Positions 42,680 to 52,524 of a stretch of DNA of 64,000 nt are shown here, in pieces. Under the pieces are notes generated by a model, which worked only from the letters and a program-made list of their open reading frames with translations, made no database searches and was not told the origin of the DNA. Every line of letters begins with the position of its first letter. The stretch's first letter is position 1. This DNA comes from Diphasiastrum complanatum (taxonomy: Eukaryota > Streptophyta > Lycopodiopsida > Lycopodiales > Lycopodiaceae), in NCBI GenBank assembly GCA_029204225.1, contig CM055102.1, forward strand, positions 43,514,476-43,578,475. Direction: 5' to 3'. The position numbers and the translations under genes were made by a program.

Positions 42680-43663
42680 AAATTAGCTCAAAAAGGAGTA
42701 AGACGAACACAAATGAGAAACGAAACTCGAAGAGAAACGAACTCGAACAGAAAGTGTTCGTGCGCAGCGGAACGAGCTATACGACTCTCTCCATAAGCAT
42801 GACTACGCCTATCAGAATGAGCAGAATGTTAGTGATGGAAATCACGGTCATTCTTGATTACGCAGCCAAACCTTAATAAATGAAACGCCAGAAGAATAAT
42901 TTGTCGTGAATAGCTAGACAAATTATGTGTCGCGAATGATTCGCGAAGAGCTAGATGCTCGAGTGATAATTAGTCACGAAATATTCGCGAAAGGCAAGAT
43001 TAAATGCTAGTTGTCTATTACTAAAATGAGCAACTAGAAAGATCAGACATAATGAATAATAAGCATAGCAATATTAACACAGATCTGAACGCAGAACAAA
43101 GAACTGTTATCAGATTAACTATATCAAGTATACATGTCAATAATGCAGTGGAGCACAAGACAATAGCGGTTGAAACCGCGTGCTCTATGAAGCTTATTCA
43201 ATCTGTAAAGGAATGAAACTTTATTGTTGACAATGAAGAATCGATGCACAAGGCATCTACTTCGTCTATCTCTCTGATAAGCTTCTGATGTTAATTTACA
43301 TACATTTGATCTTCAATCAATGATCTCTGATCAATCAATCTCGTCTCATCGTCCTACTGAATACACAAATGGTATTCAATATCCATACATAATGTTACAG
43401 GTGTGTAGATGAAGAAAGTACAGGGTGGATGTGCTGTCCGTAGGAGATCGTGGGTGGCTACAATCGTTGTCCAGTCCGTTAGCGCAACTGCATGGGGTGA
43501 GCGTGAAAAGGGTGTGACATCTGTCTTTGTTTTTTGTCTTTTCATCGCCTGTGAAAATTTACATGTTAATATGCAGACTGCGCGAGAACGCGAGTAAATA
43601 TGCAGCATGAATGGAAGCAGACTAAAAATGGGATTTAGGAGAGTAGAGGAAATAAATCTAACA

Positions 43664-44058
43664 CCCCCCCTTAATCTGGATCCGTGAATGCCTTGATCTT
43701 CAAACTAAGCAATGCACAAAATTTGTTGCGTGCATTAACACTGAGTGCTTTCGTGAATATGTCTGCAACCATGTCCTGTGTTCTCCAATACGTTAAGCTT
43801 ACTTCCTTGTCGAGAACCTTGCCCCTGACGTAGTGATATTTGATTTCAATGTGCTTACTCCTAGAGTGAAATCTAGGTTTGGCCGATAAGGCAATAGCAC
43901 TTTGATTATTACAAAATAAGATTGTAGGGCTGTACTGATTCAAATTAACATCGACAGTAAATTTCTCAACCAAAATGCTTCCTTGATAGATTGAGAAGCA
44001 GCAATGTATTCTACTTCTGTAGACTATGTCAAACTATGACAGGTGGGCTCTGATACCA
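43664..44058 (-). pseudogene. Copia F: RNase H tail with primer site and polypurine tract
   Basis: Minus strand: the primer site TGGTATCAGAGC (44047-44058) is followed after only about 30 bp by EVEYIAASQSIKEAFWLRNL, a frameshift, then LFCNNQSAIALSAKPRFHSR, KHIEIKYHYVRGKVLDKEV and MVADIFTKALSVNARNKFCA to a stop. The polypurine tract GGGGGGG (43664-43670) and a TGTTAG LTR-like start at 43663 come next. A deletion of about 3-4 kb joined the 5' leader straight to the end of RNase H. Confidence 0.75.
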
Positions 44059-44059
44059 C

Positions 44060-44212
44060 TGAAGCGAAAAATGTGGGTAACGCTAATTGCAAATATCAAT
44101 TAGGCTCTCAAGCAAAACGAAACGAAGCGAAGCGAAACTGGATGAAACGAAACGAAACTTGAACAAGCCCTGATATTGACATTGCAAGAGAGGTGGGTTA
44201 GGCACGTCCTAA
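44060..44212 (-). repeat. Candidate 5' LTR (short) beside the copia F primer site
   Basis: Minus strand: TGTTAGGACG to CGCTTCA, ending one base before the primer site. GAAACGAA/GAAGCGAA words fill part of it (44105-44157). It does not match the sequence left of 43663, so element boundaries are uncertain. Confidence 0.3.
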
Positions 44213-44395
44213 CACTCTTCCGCTGATGTCATCGTATCAGATCAGGGGTTTTTGTACTTCTTGGTTCTTGCATGATCTTCTTGATCTTTTGGAGCGTAAA
44301 GGTTGAAAAGTGTCACGAAGATTTTCATGTCGCTTCGAGCCGTTTGACTTTCACGTCGTCTAACCTTCGACTACTATATCACAAAAAAATTTCTT

Positions 44396-44508
44396 TCGCG
44401 AATTTTTTGCGTTCGTGTCTCTTCGTCAGGGTGTTCGCGAACATTTTTGCTTCGTGTTTTTTTGTGATGTCCGCAAACATTTTCGCTTCGTGTCTTTTTG
44501 TCAGACTG
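44396..44508. repeat. Degenerate tandem repeat (about 50 bp) rich in TTCGTGTCTTTTTGTC
   Basis: GCGAACATTTTTGCTTCGTG and GCAAACATTTTCGCTTCGTG head successive units, with a third, weaker unit before them. Confidence 0.65.
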
Positions 44509-44561
44509 AGGGCTGAAAGCTAGCAAAGCTTTGGTAATAGAAACATTTTGTTTCTTCAATT

Positions 44562-45770
44562 TCAAATATAGCTGGCTTACCCACAATTATCAAAGTCAGA
44601 TATGGCATGTTGATTGAGTTATGTGCTTCAAATCTAAACATCAATGATGGATTGGTCAGTAATGTGGAAGGATACTTCAAAACGAAAACAACAATAATGG
44701 TCGAAGACATTATCTCGATACAATTCTCCCACACAAATATAGTAGCCAAAACAAGATACGAAAATGCTAATATTTACAACCAACAAATTGATAGAACATG
44801 GACACCTATAAGACGGCTTGTCAAAGAAATACAAATTGGAAACAATCATCTGAACACCATCACTAGAAAACAATTTTCAATCCAACTAGCCGCAGCACAG
44901 ACAATACATTGTGCACAAGGACCAAACTCGCATTCAATCCAAAAGATATCAAAGCGCATGGTCTAACTTAAATAGCACCTTCAAGAATTAAGGACACTGG
45001 TAATTTGTACCTCCCTACAACCATTGCAACTAGAAAAATTCATCGTTGACAAAAAAGTGAAATAAGAAATGCAAAGGCTACATGACACAGCTACTTGGAA
45101 GCTCACTATTCCCGACATTAACCATTATGTAAGCACACACCTTATCATACACTCTTTGAACATGATATCCTTAGAAAAATACCACAATGGCCTAGCAACC
45201 ACTCAATGAATTTCGATCTACTTTGCTTACATGAAACATCTCAAAAACAAACAACCACCTACTTTCCACTCATATTTCAAAGCTACGATAATTGTTCATT
45301 TGCTAGAAATGAAATATTTTACATGCCGACACAAACACTCCACAAAGCCACAACATTCAACACCAATATAACACATCAAAGGCACACGATTCCACATTCA
45401 CATAATCGCTACGTTCAAGTAACCAAAGGCAAACATCAAAATCACTACTACAAATTCTCCACAACTTGCTGCAAATAATACTAGCACAAATGCTCCTACA
45501 ACAGTAATAGGCAACTTAAATATTGATACTTTAGAGCCCAACTCGCCTACACAATTACTTCAAAATTTCGTGGCCAACCATGGACTACAAATACTTTTCA
45601 AAGAAGCAACAACTCTATGCAACTCTCAACTTGACCACATACGGACAAATTGCAACAACCATGAATGCCAATCTGGTTCGACTTATGCATATTGGTCTGA
45701 TCACTCTCCAATATACTTCTACTAAAAAAATGAAAAGCCACCAAGCAACATTCGTTGCTCATGAATGAAA
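44562..45770 (+). pseudogene. Helitron-like relic: PIF1-type helicase tail followed by EEP endonuclease
   Basis: The first part is the end of a PIF1/Helitron helicase: KVRYGMLIELCASNLNINDG, ITRKQFSIQLAAAQTIHCAQ (helicase motif V region) and, after a frameshift, AHGLT-IAPSRIK (motif VI, normally HGLTYVALSR). Then come LQLEKFIVDKKVK and DTATWKLTIPDINHY. Next IHSLNMISLEKYHNGL and MNFDLLCLHETSQKQT resemble the N-terminus of an exonuclease-endonuclease-phosphatase domain. VIGNLNIDTLEPN, SQLDHIRTN and YWSDHSPIYF resemble its GDFN, DHI and SDH catalytic motifs. A helicase with a C-terminal endonuclease is the organisation of Helentron/Helitron2 elements. At least three frameshifts and several stops are present. 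The Rep domain is not seen. Confidence 0.7.
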
Positions 45771-46145
45771 AGCGTATATTTGAAGTCTATGTTGTAAATC
45801 CAACTATCTTTGACAAAATATATACAATCAAATATAATATAATACTGATAAAACTAAATTTCAAGTACATGTTAAAACAGTTAAAAATCAGAGTTAATCT
45901 AATATACATTTTATGTAAGTGTCAAATGTGATACTATAATTAGTATACAGTGAATTAGATTTATTATATTCATGGACGTGACCCATCATTGACTTATCAG
46001 TCACGAGCAATTGTCCCGTAGCTAGCTATTTGGGTTAGCCGAGTAGCCACACATAGGAAAATTAGGTTGTACAATATATTTTCTATGGCATTTCCTATAC
46101 TCATGGGCATGTCCTGAGTTTGTCAGTATTTTAGCCAATGTTGGG
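45771..46145. other. Noncoding flank of the Helitron-like relic
   Basis: AT-rich. No terminal hairpin or CTRR end could be identified. Confidence 0.4.
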
Positions 46146-46783
46146 TGTGAAAAAATCAAATCCAAAACATACTTGATGGATCTCTAAGATCTTGACCAAA
46201 TTTGGATGCACATCTAGATTTATCTACAAGAAAGATATAAATCATCAATTTAGGCATGCTAGAATTGCATAATCACTAAGATCTGATCATGTCCTTGTCC
46301 GTACAACAACAACAGCCTACTATCCTTCACACATGTGAATGCAAGATCAACAATAGAAATAGTTTACACACTAGAAATGAGATGGAAATAGAATCAAAAG
46401 AGATGAATTCTCCACATAAATGAGAATAAAAAAAATACTTTCTCCATGTTGGTAATGCTATTTATAGGTGCTAAAATGTCATTTGGCCAATTGCCCTAAA
46501 CTTGCCCTAAATGGTAACTTCTTGGTACTTCATCAAAAAACCTAGAAATTCTAGTCTAGATGCAATGTATCAAAACTAGCCAATTAGAATGGGTCCAAAT
46601 CCGACCTCATCCATTTATCTACTTGCCAAAAATAGTACAAACACTATGTAGGCCATTATTGACAAATATAAATCTATCTCTAAGTTAAAATTTCATGTTG
46701 GCCTCAAAATTGCCAAAATAGATCAACTAAACTAGTTGAATTTTTCACACTAACTAGATCAAACTAGTTGACATTTTCTCACA
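46146..46783 (-). repeat. 3' LTR of copia G
   Basis: 638 bp with TGTGA...TCACA inverted ends. On the minus strand it follows the polypurine tract GAAGAGGGAG (46784-46793). A TATA-type element CTATAAATAG lies on the minus strand at about 46459-46468, about 320 bp into the LTR, a normal place for the promoter. Confidence 0.75.
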
Positions 46784-47351
46784 CTCCCTCTTCAACTAGT
46801 TTTAGCATAGACTTTGAAAGTACACTAGGTGATGTTTTATGCTTTGTAAAAAAATCTTTTCCAAGTGCTTTGGTGAATATATCAGCTACACACTCTCTTG
46901 ATGAGACATGTTGAAGCTCCACCTCCTTTTCCATGACTTGTTCCCTCACAAAATAATATGCCACCAAATTATACTTGCTCCTTGCATGAAAGATATGATT
47001 GGGCTGATAGGTTGTCACAAAAGATTATTGGACTCTCTGAAAAATCCAGCAAGTGAAGATCTTTCAACATCCTTTTGATCCATAACATCTCTTTTGAGCA
47101 TGATGATGTAAGTGCTTGTTGGACTCGGCCTCACTAGATGACAATGAGATAGTAGCTTGCTTTTTCGACATCCATGATATAGCTCCATGACCTATAAAGA
47201 TAGCATGTGCACTTATGGACTTCCTGTCCATTTTATCTCTTGCAAATTCTAAATCTGAAAATCCAAACAAGTTTTGGTGATGATCCATTGTAAACAATGC
47301 CAAAATCTTGGAATTCATTTGAAAGAGAATGTATTTCCATGTCTCATTCAA
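46779..47351 (-). pseudogene. Copia G RNase H remnant
   Basis: Minus strand: FGFSDLEFARDKMDRKSISA and ISWMSKKQATISLSSSEAES form the RNase H core. After a frameshift, HIFHARSKYNLVAYYFVREQ, VSSRECVADIFTKALGKDFF and KLVEEGV end the polyprotein. The TGA stop lies within the first bases of the 3' LTR, as is common in copia. RT and everything upstream are missing, and the first part of the connection has decayed. Confidence 0.82.
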
Positions 47352-48480
47352 AGTTTATATAGCTTTAATCTAAAATTGCTTACATGTATATTTTCTAAGT
47401 GATCCATGAACTTACCAGAGCAAATATTTCTCCCATTTACTTAAATGAGCTCATGACAAGTCATCACCTTGGAACATGTTGCATTGAAGTAGTTCGATTC
47501 AAAGTGCAAGTCTGCAAAAAAATAATTAATATCCTGAAAATAAAGATTAAGAATCGATAGATTTCCAAGATTCTTGGTAACTTTTTAAATCCATACAATT
47601 TCTTGGTACGTATTTTTCACATATCTTAGATTGAGGTTCATTCTCCCATAAATTTCATAGAAACATAAAAATTGGACCAAAAGCTTTTCTTTCGACCATC
47701 AAACTTTTTTTAGCTATATACCACATTGTTTATATACAAAACTATGACAATTGTTCAAAACATAAGATATGGAACGTAGTTCTCAAGTCCTTGTGGCATT
47801 TGGTCTGTCATGAAATATGAAACTATCATTTATAATTGCGACAATTTACACGGTAAGAACTAAAATTGTACAATATGCACGCTCATAACTGTACAGTGCA
47901 ATGCCTCTATATTAAGCACTTATAGTCAATGTTGTTTTGATAAAGAAAAAATGTTCAAAGATGTGATTGTATAACTTTTTAAATTTTTTGTTGTATAGTG
48001 TGACCTCGTAATAATTGGTGATAGAATATGAACCTTGAACACATCTGACCAGAAGATGTGCATCAAAGAAAGTAGATTGTAGAAAGAACTAGAATTACCT
48101 GCAGCAATAGTTTAATAGTCAAGGAAATGTAAATGACTGCAAAATCTCAGGTCTCCAACAATGCAACTTTGAACGAAAATATGTTGTCTTAGAGATCTCT
48201 TCAGTGGTCACATATGCAATTTTATAAATATATGAGACCTTTAATGCGTTTAGAAAATGCTGGTTCAAAGCAGACAAGGTCATCAAAAAAAAAATTGCAA
48301 ATGAAAAGGAGCCATTGCAAGTGGCAACTGCTTGCTAGCAAGGCAAGCAGGTCATAAAAAAGAGGAATAATTGAAAGGAAAATGAAACAATTGAATATCA
48401 AGATGATTACACAGTATCAAAAAAGTTGGAAAAGATCAAACACACAAAATCAGCATCAACTCATATGAAAAGACACTAAA
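47352..48480. other. Noncoding
   Basis: AT-rich with no recognised element; its right part may contain the 3' untranslated region of the WNK gene. Confidence 0.4.
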
Positions 48481-49174
48481 GCATACGGCCACTATTTGCC
48501 TAAACAAGCCGATTCTCTGGGAGCAACTGTTTGGGTAAGCTTGATAGCGATTACCAGAGTCAAAACTTCTAGAATCCGTCTGCAATATTTAAGGGACCAC
48601 TGGCACTCAAAATTTAATAACTGAAAATAAAGTGGCAAAATCATACCACTCAGTTGCAATAAAAATAGTCTATACACATTTTTAAAGTGCAGTGATGTGC
48701 TAACACCTTAAGAACCATCTCAAAATTGTTCGGTGATTTCCTGTCACACTTTTGCGAACAAAGCCACTCTAACTCTAGGACTGTAAAAATGGAACCTCGC
48801 ACACCTTGCTCTGTACATTATGTGGAGAATTCAGAAACCCATCGGTCCACTTGAACCCAAATACCTCAAACCCATAGGTAGTTGAAAGCCATGAGCATAT
48901 TCCTGTATGGATGGATACCAATCAACATGGAGCCCACTTCTTGGTGAAATGTTTAGTGTATTGACATGAGGCCAGGCTTATTTTCCCCAAACCTCGTTCA
49001 TTCAGTCCAATGTCGGCTCATTGGTTTCTAGGTTTGAGACCTGTTCTCTAGAGTGTGAGACCTCCTTAACTTCCTGTCTCTAGAAATGTGGGTATCAAGC
49101 TTTATTTGAACTGGTCATGATTTTTAAGACCATGGCAGAAAAGGCTATTGGAATTCACCTGCTAAAAGCGCCAA

Positions 49175-51451
49175 TCAAGCAACAAACTTCTTGGAAACAC
49201 TAGCTAGATAACTATTTTTAGATGAACGAAGACCTTGTAGAGTTTTTGCTTCTAGATCGGCAATCGATTTTTGCAGCTGCTCCTTTTTTTGTTGTTCAAC
49301 TGCGCCACTTTTTAACGTTGAAGCTTGAGGACACAACTCTCGAGTATGTGATGCTTCCTCTGTTTTTGCATCAACAAAAACTTTACTTCTATCCATTCTC
49401 CCTGTCTTATAGTACTGTGTAAAATAATCCCGTTTGATATGTAGAACAGACTCTGACTTCTCTTTATCCGAGATCACAGTACTGAGCTTTGGAGATCCAG
49501 TAGAGCCACTTGATTCAACCAGTGCAGTTTTGGACAAAGATGTATCTGAAATTGGTGCTTTGATTGTCTGGCTCAAATCACCTGAAATACTGCTTTTGGC
49601 TGCTACATGACTAACAGAACTTCCAGAATCTTCTCCATCAGGGTGAACCCACGTCGAGCTTAATGAATAGATTACAGACTGGTTCGATCCAAGTTCTTGA
49701 TGATATTCTTTTGGTGTATCTCTTTGGTCGATATCCTCCACAAACTGGTTTTGAACGAGATTATTTGCCAAGTCGCTAATGTGCTCTCCCTTAGCCTCTT
49801 TGCCTACAAACTTATTTACAGCAACAAGTCCTTCGGTACCCAGGGGACCCAGAACACAAAGCCATTCACCTTCTTCCTTCGATTCCCTCAAGACACAATC
49901 AGAAAACTCTTCCATAGCAGGATATTCACGCCCATGACTAGTATGTAGCTCGGGAGAAGGATTATCTTGCATCATTGCAGTTTTTTGTTTGTTTTCTACT
50001 CCACTTTGATCTATCCGAGCTTTAGATCGTGTTCTACCTGATAAAGGCAAGAAAACCGCAGAAGTTAGCATTTAATCATAAAAATGGTGATTCTACTAAG
50101 CTTGTCTGATTGACAAGAGAGGAATCTAAAAATATTTAAACTTAGCTGTTAGACAAACCAGATTCGGGAAGCCCAAACTTTGCAGCTCCTCTAGCTCCAG
50201 AATCTGGTGTAGCAGGATAACTAAGAACATCTTCAAAGTTCTCCCCATCCCCAGTATCATGGACATCACAAGAATCGCTAGAAAAGGAAGGATATGATTG
50301 AAACGAACGATCTGATGCACCGAATACATATGATACTTCTTCGAATCGTCCATGCAGGGTTGTGCTTTCACCCAAGGGAGATGCAACCTCCAGCGATGTA
50401 AACTTCAAAGAATGCAAGTATGATCCGTGACTGGATGGTAGTGGCTCCAAAACGGATTCATCTGAGGACGTAGTTTCCATCCTATCATACTCTACTTGAA
50501 AAGTCATGCTGCCAACAGCCAGATCTGATGGGTTTTCACAATCTACAGCAACACTCTCATCAAAAGCAGCGCCTGGCTTCCAATCAGGGACCAGAGCAAC
50601 AATCTCAGCATCTATCATTTCCGCAATTGTGGTGACATCATGATCAGAAAGATCAAGTTCGGCAACCATTTCACTTGCTACACATAGTGCAGTATCAGCC
50701 TCAACATCAAAAGGAAAATGAATGTTACGAAAACAACCTGCATGAAAATCAGTGACTTCAAATATTTGATGCTATATCTATGCTCAGCCTGCCTCAATAG
50801 ATTATTCTCAATAAAGCAATGACCAGTAATTTTTGAGATTTTGGCGCTTCAGAAAACCAAACAATTATTGAAAAAAAAAAGCATATAGTCAACTGTTCAA
50901 TAAAATTCCTTCATATTACCTTCATGGTTGCTGATACGAAGCCGTAAATATATGGTGTCATCATCTCGACGCTTTCCCTTAATTGTGATTTCTCCACTCC
51001 TTGAGGGGATTTCCTCCCTTAAACTTGAAAAGGACGAACCTTTTGAAAACTGCATAAATTCACTGCTCTCAAGCAATTTTTCAATTACTTCAGCATCTCC
51101 AAGAAACGGCATTGAGGTACGATCCAAAACTGCAGGTCTTGACATTCCTTCTTTATCCGTAATCTCTGATGATATAGGTATCAACCTATCAAGACCAGGA
51201 CCACCTTTGGTGCTGATCGACCTCAGATGTTCCCCCATGAAGATTCCCAGCTCCCCCATGTCATCTCCACGAAAGTGTAAGCGACGAAGAGGTAGTGGCC
51301 CCAAGGCTTTAGTATCTAGGTCACACTGAAGAAAGGGATCCATTAGGAGCTCTCTTGCTGGTAGCCTATAAGGTGCGGCTGTCAAGCACTTCTCAACAAA
51401 AGCTCGCATTTCAGGATCCTTCACTCTCTGAAGCGCAGCTGGTTTCTTGCC
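49175..51451 (-). CDS. WNK: WNK-type serine/threonine kinase, 3' exons (partial)
   Basis: Three exons on the minus strand join in frame: 51451-50920, 50737-50159 and 50037-49175 (658 codons including the stop). The acceptor CAG at 51452 and donors GAAG|GTAATA and TCTG|GTTTGT fit plant rules; both internal introns are phase 1. The protein starts at the end of the kinase domain ([36 protein letters not shown]). It continues through the OSR1_C-like domain ([59 protein letters not shown]) into a Ser-rich tail and a short Gln/Lys/Glu-rich helix. WNK kinases lack the usual catalytic Lys in subdomain II and act in ion and osmotic signalling and flowering; the kinase core itself is not in the window. 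No stops or frameshifts, so the gene is probably live. Confidence 0.93.
50038..50158 (-). other. WNK intron (between the last two exons)
   Basis: Donor TCTG|GTTTGT and acceptor TTTATCAG|GTAGAA; 121 bp, phase 1. Confidence 0.85.
50738..50919 (-). other. WNK intron within the OSR1_C-like domain
   Basis: Donor GAAG|GTAATATG and acceptor TTTCATGCAG|GTTGT; 182 bp, phase 1. It splits a Gly codon in ISNHE-G-CFRN. Confidence 0.88.
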
Positions 51452-52515
51452 CTGTCTAACCAAAGGATTACTGTTAGACATGTTTGCACGAGCATTGTTT
51501 GAGAGATAAAGCAACATGCAGAGTAAAATTTTACCAATTACAGCAGTTCGCAAAAGATCCTATGGCTGTTGTAGCACTTACTGAAAGGAGACCAAGACTG
51601 GATGAACAATAAGTGCACCGGCAATCTATTCTTTCTGCTACTTGAAATGTTCTCAAATGACATGACAGTTAGTCACATAGACCAGGCAAAAATGAGCACC
51701 ATCTGAGAGGAACATGGACTGGAGCCCAGTTTATTACTTGAAGCAGAGCCTGAAAACTAAATGAGACAGTAGGACAGCCACCTCTATAACATAATAATTC
51801 ACTTGCATTTCCTTAAAAGGAGACACACCTTTCCAGAGGTGGCACAACCTGAGCTTGTGGCCACTCTCCCACCAGTGCGCTGCACTACCCAGCCCACTGG
51901 TGATGGAGGCCACAGGGTTCAGTTTGAATCTAGAAGTGTCTACGTGTTTAACTTGCTAAAGTCTTGTTGATATAGAGGGTACCATTATCATACCAGGCAC
52001 ATAGTTGAATTATTGTGAATTGCAATGTTTTCTAAAACTGTTCTGAAAAAATTTGTTGGGATCCAGGATGCAAGACTGAATGTGCTGCTGGTGAGGGATG
52101 CCGGTTTGGAATGTGACACCTCCCAAAAGGTGAATTGCTTATCCAGAGCCTCTTATGTGAGAGCTGAGCAATTTTGCAGACAAACAGCAGCCTTCTAGCC
52201 TCCCTACAAGGGACCAGCAGCCCATCCCTTGTCTTATATCAACTGTTTTATAGCAGAACATTTCGTCACTACGGTCAGATCAACTCAGATGAGGCCTGTC
52301 TTTTCTAAAATCTATTTTAACTCATTCTTGGTATCAGCACAATGGACTTAAGAAACTCTCCTTTGTAAAAAAGGGCTGAAATACAGGTTCACAGTTAGAG
52401 ACATATTTCTACCATGAATCAGCAAGTTTTGAAAGCAATTTGATCCTTGAACATGCTAAAAGGACCCACCATATAAAAGGTGCCCCATTTATTTTCAGTC
52501 AACTGATTATAGGTC
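51452..52515 (-). other. 3' end of a long WNK intron; no upstream exon found
   Basis: Preceding the acceptor at 51452, no kinase motif (HRDLK, DLG, GTPEFMAPE or similar) was seen on the minus strand here or to the end of the window. The region is noncoding. Confidence 0.5.
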
Positions 52516-52524
52516 CTAGTCTGA

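Noticed and set aside
42625-43663. 1-kb 3' LTR of copia F (TGTTAG...CCAACA on minus)
   Set aside because: The ends look plausible, but no matching sequence exists beside the primer site at 44047-44058, so it was not called as an LTR.
50928-51329. 133-codon plus-strand frame over a WNK exon
   Set aside because: It is antisense to the conserved WNK exon and shows no family motif.
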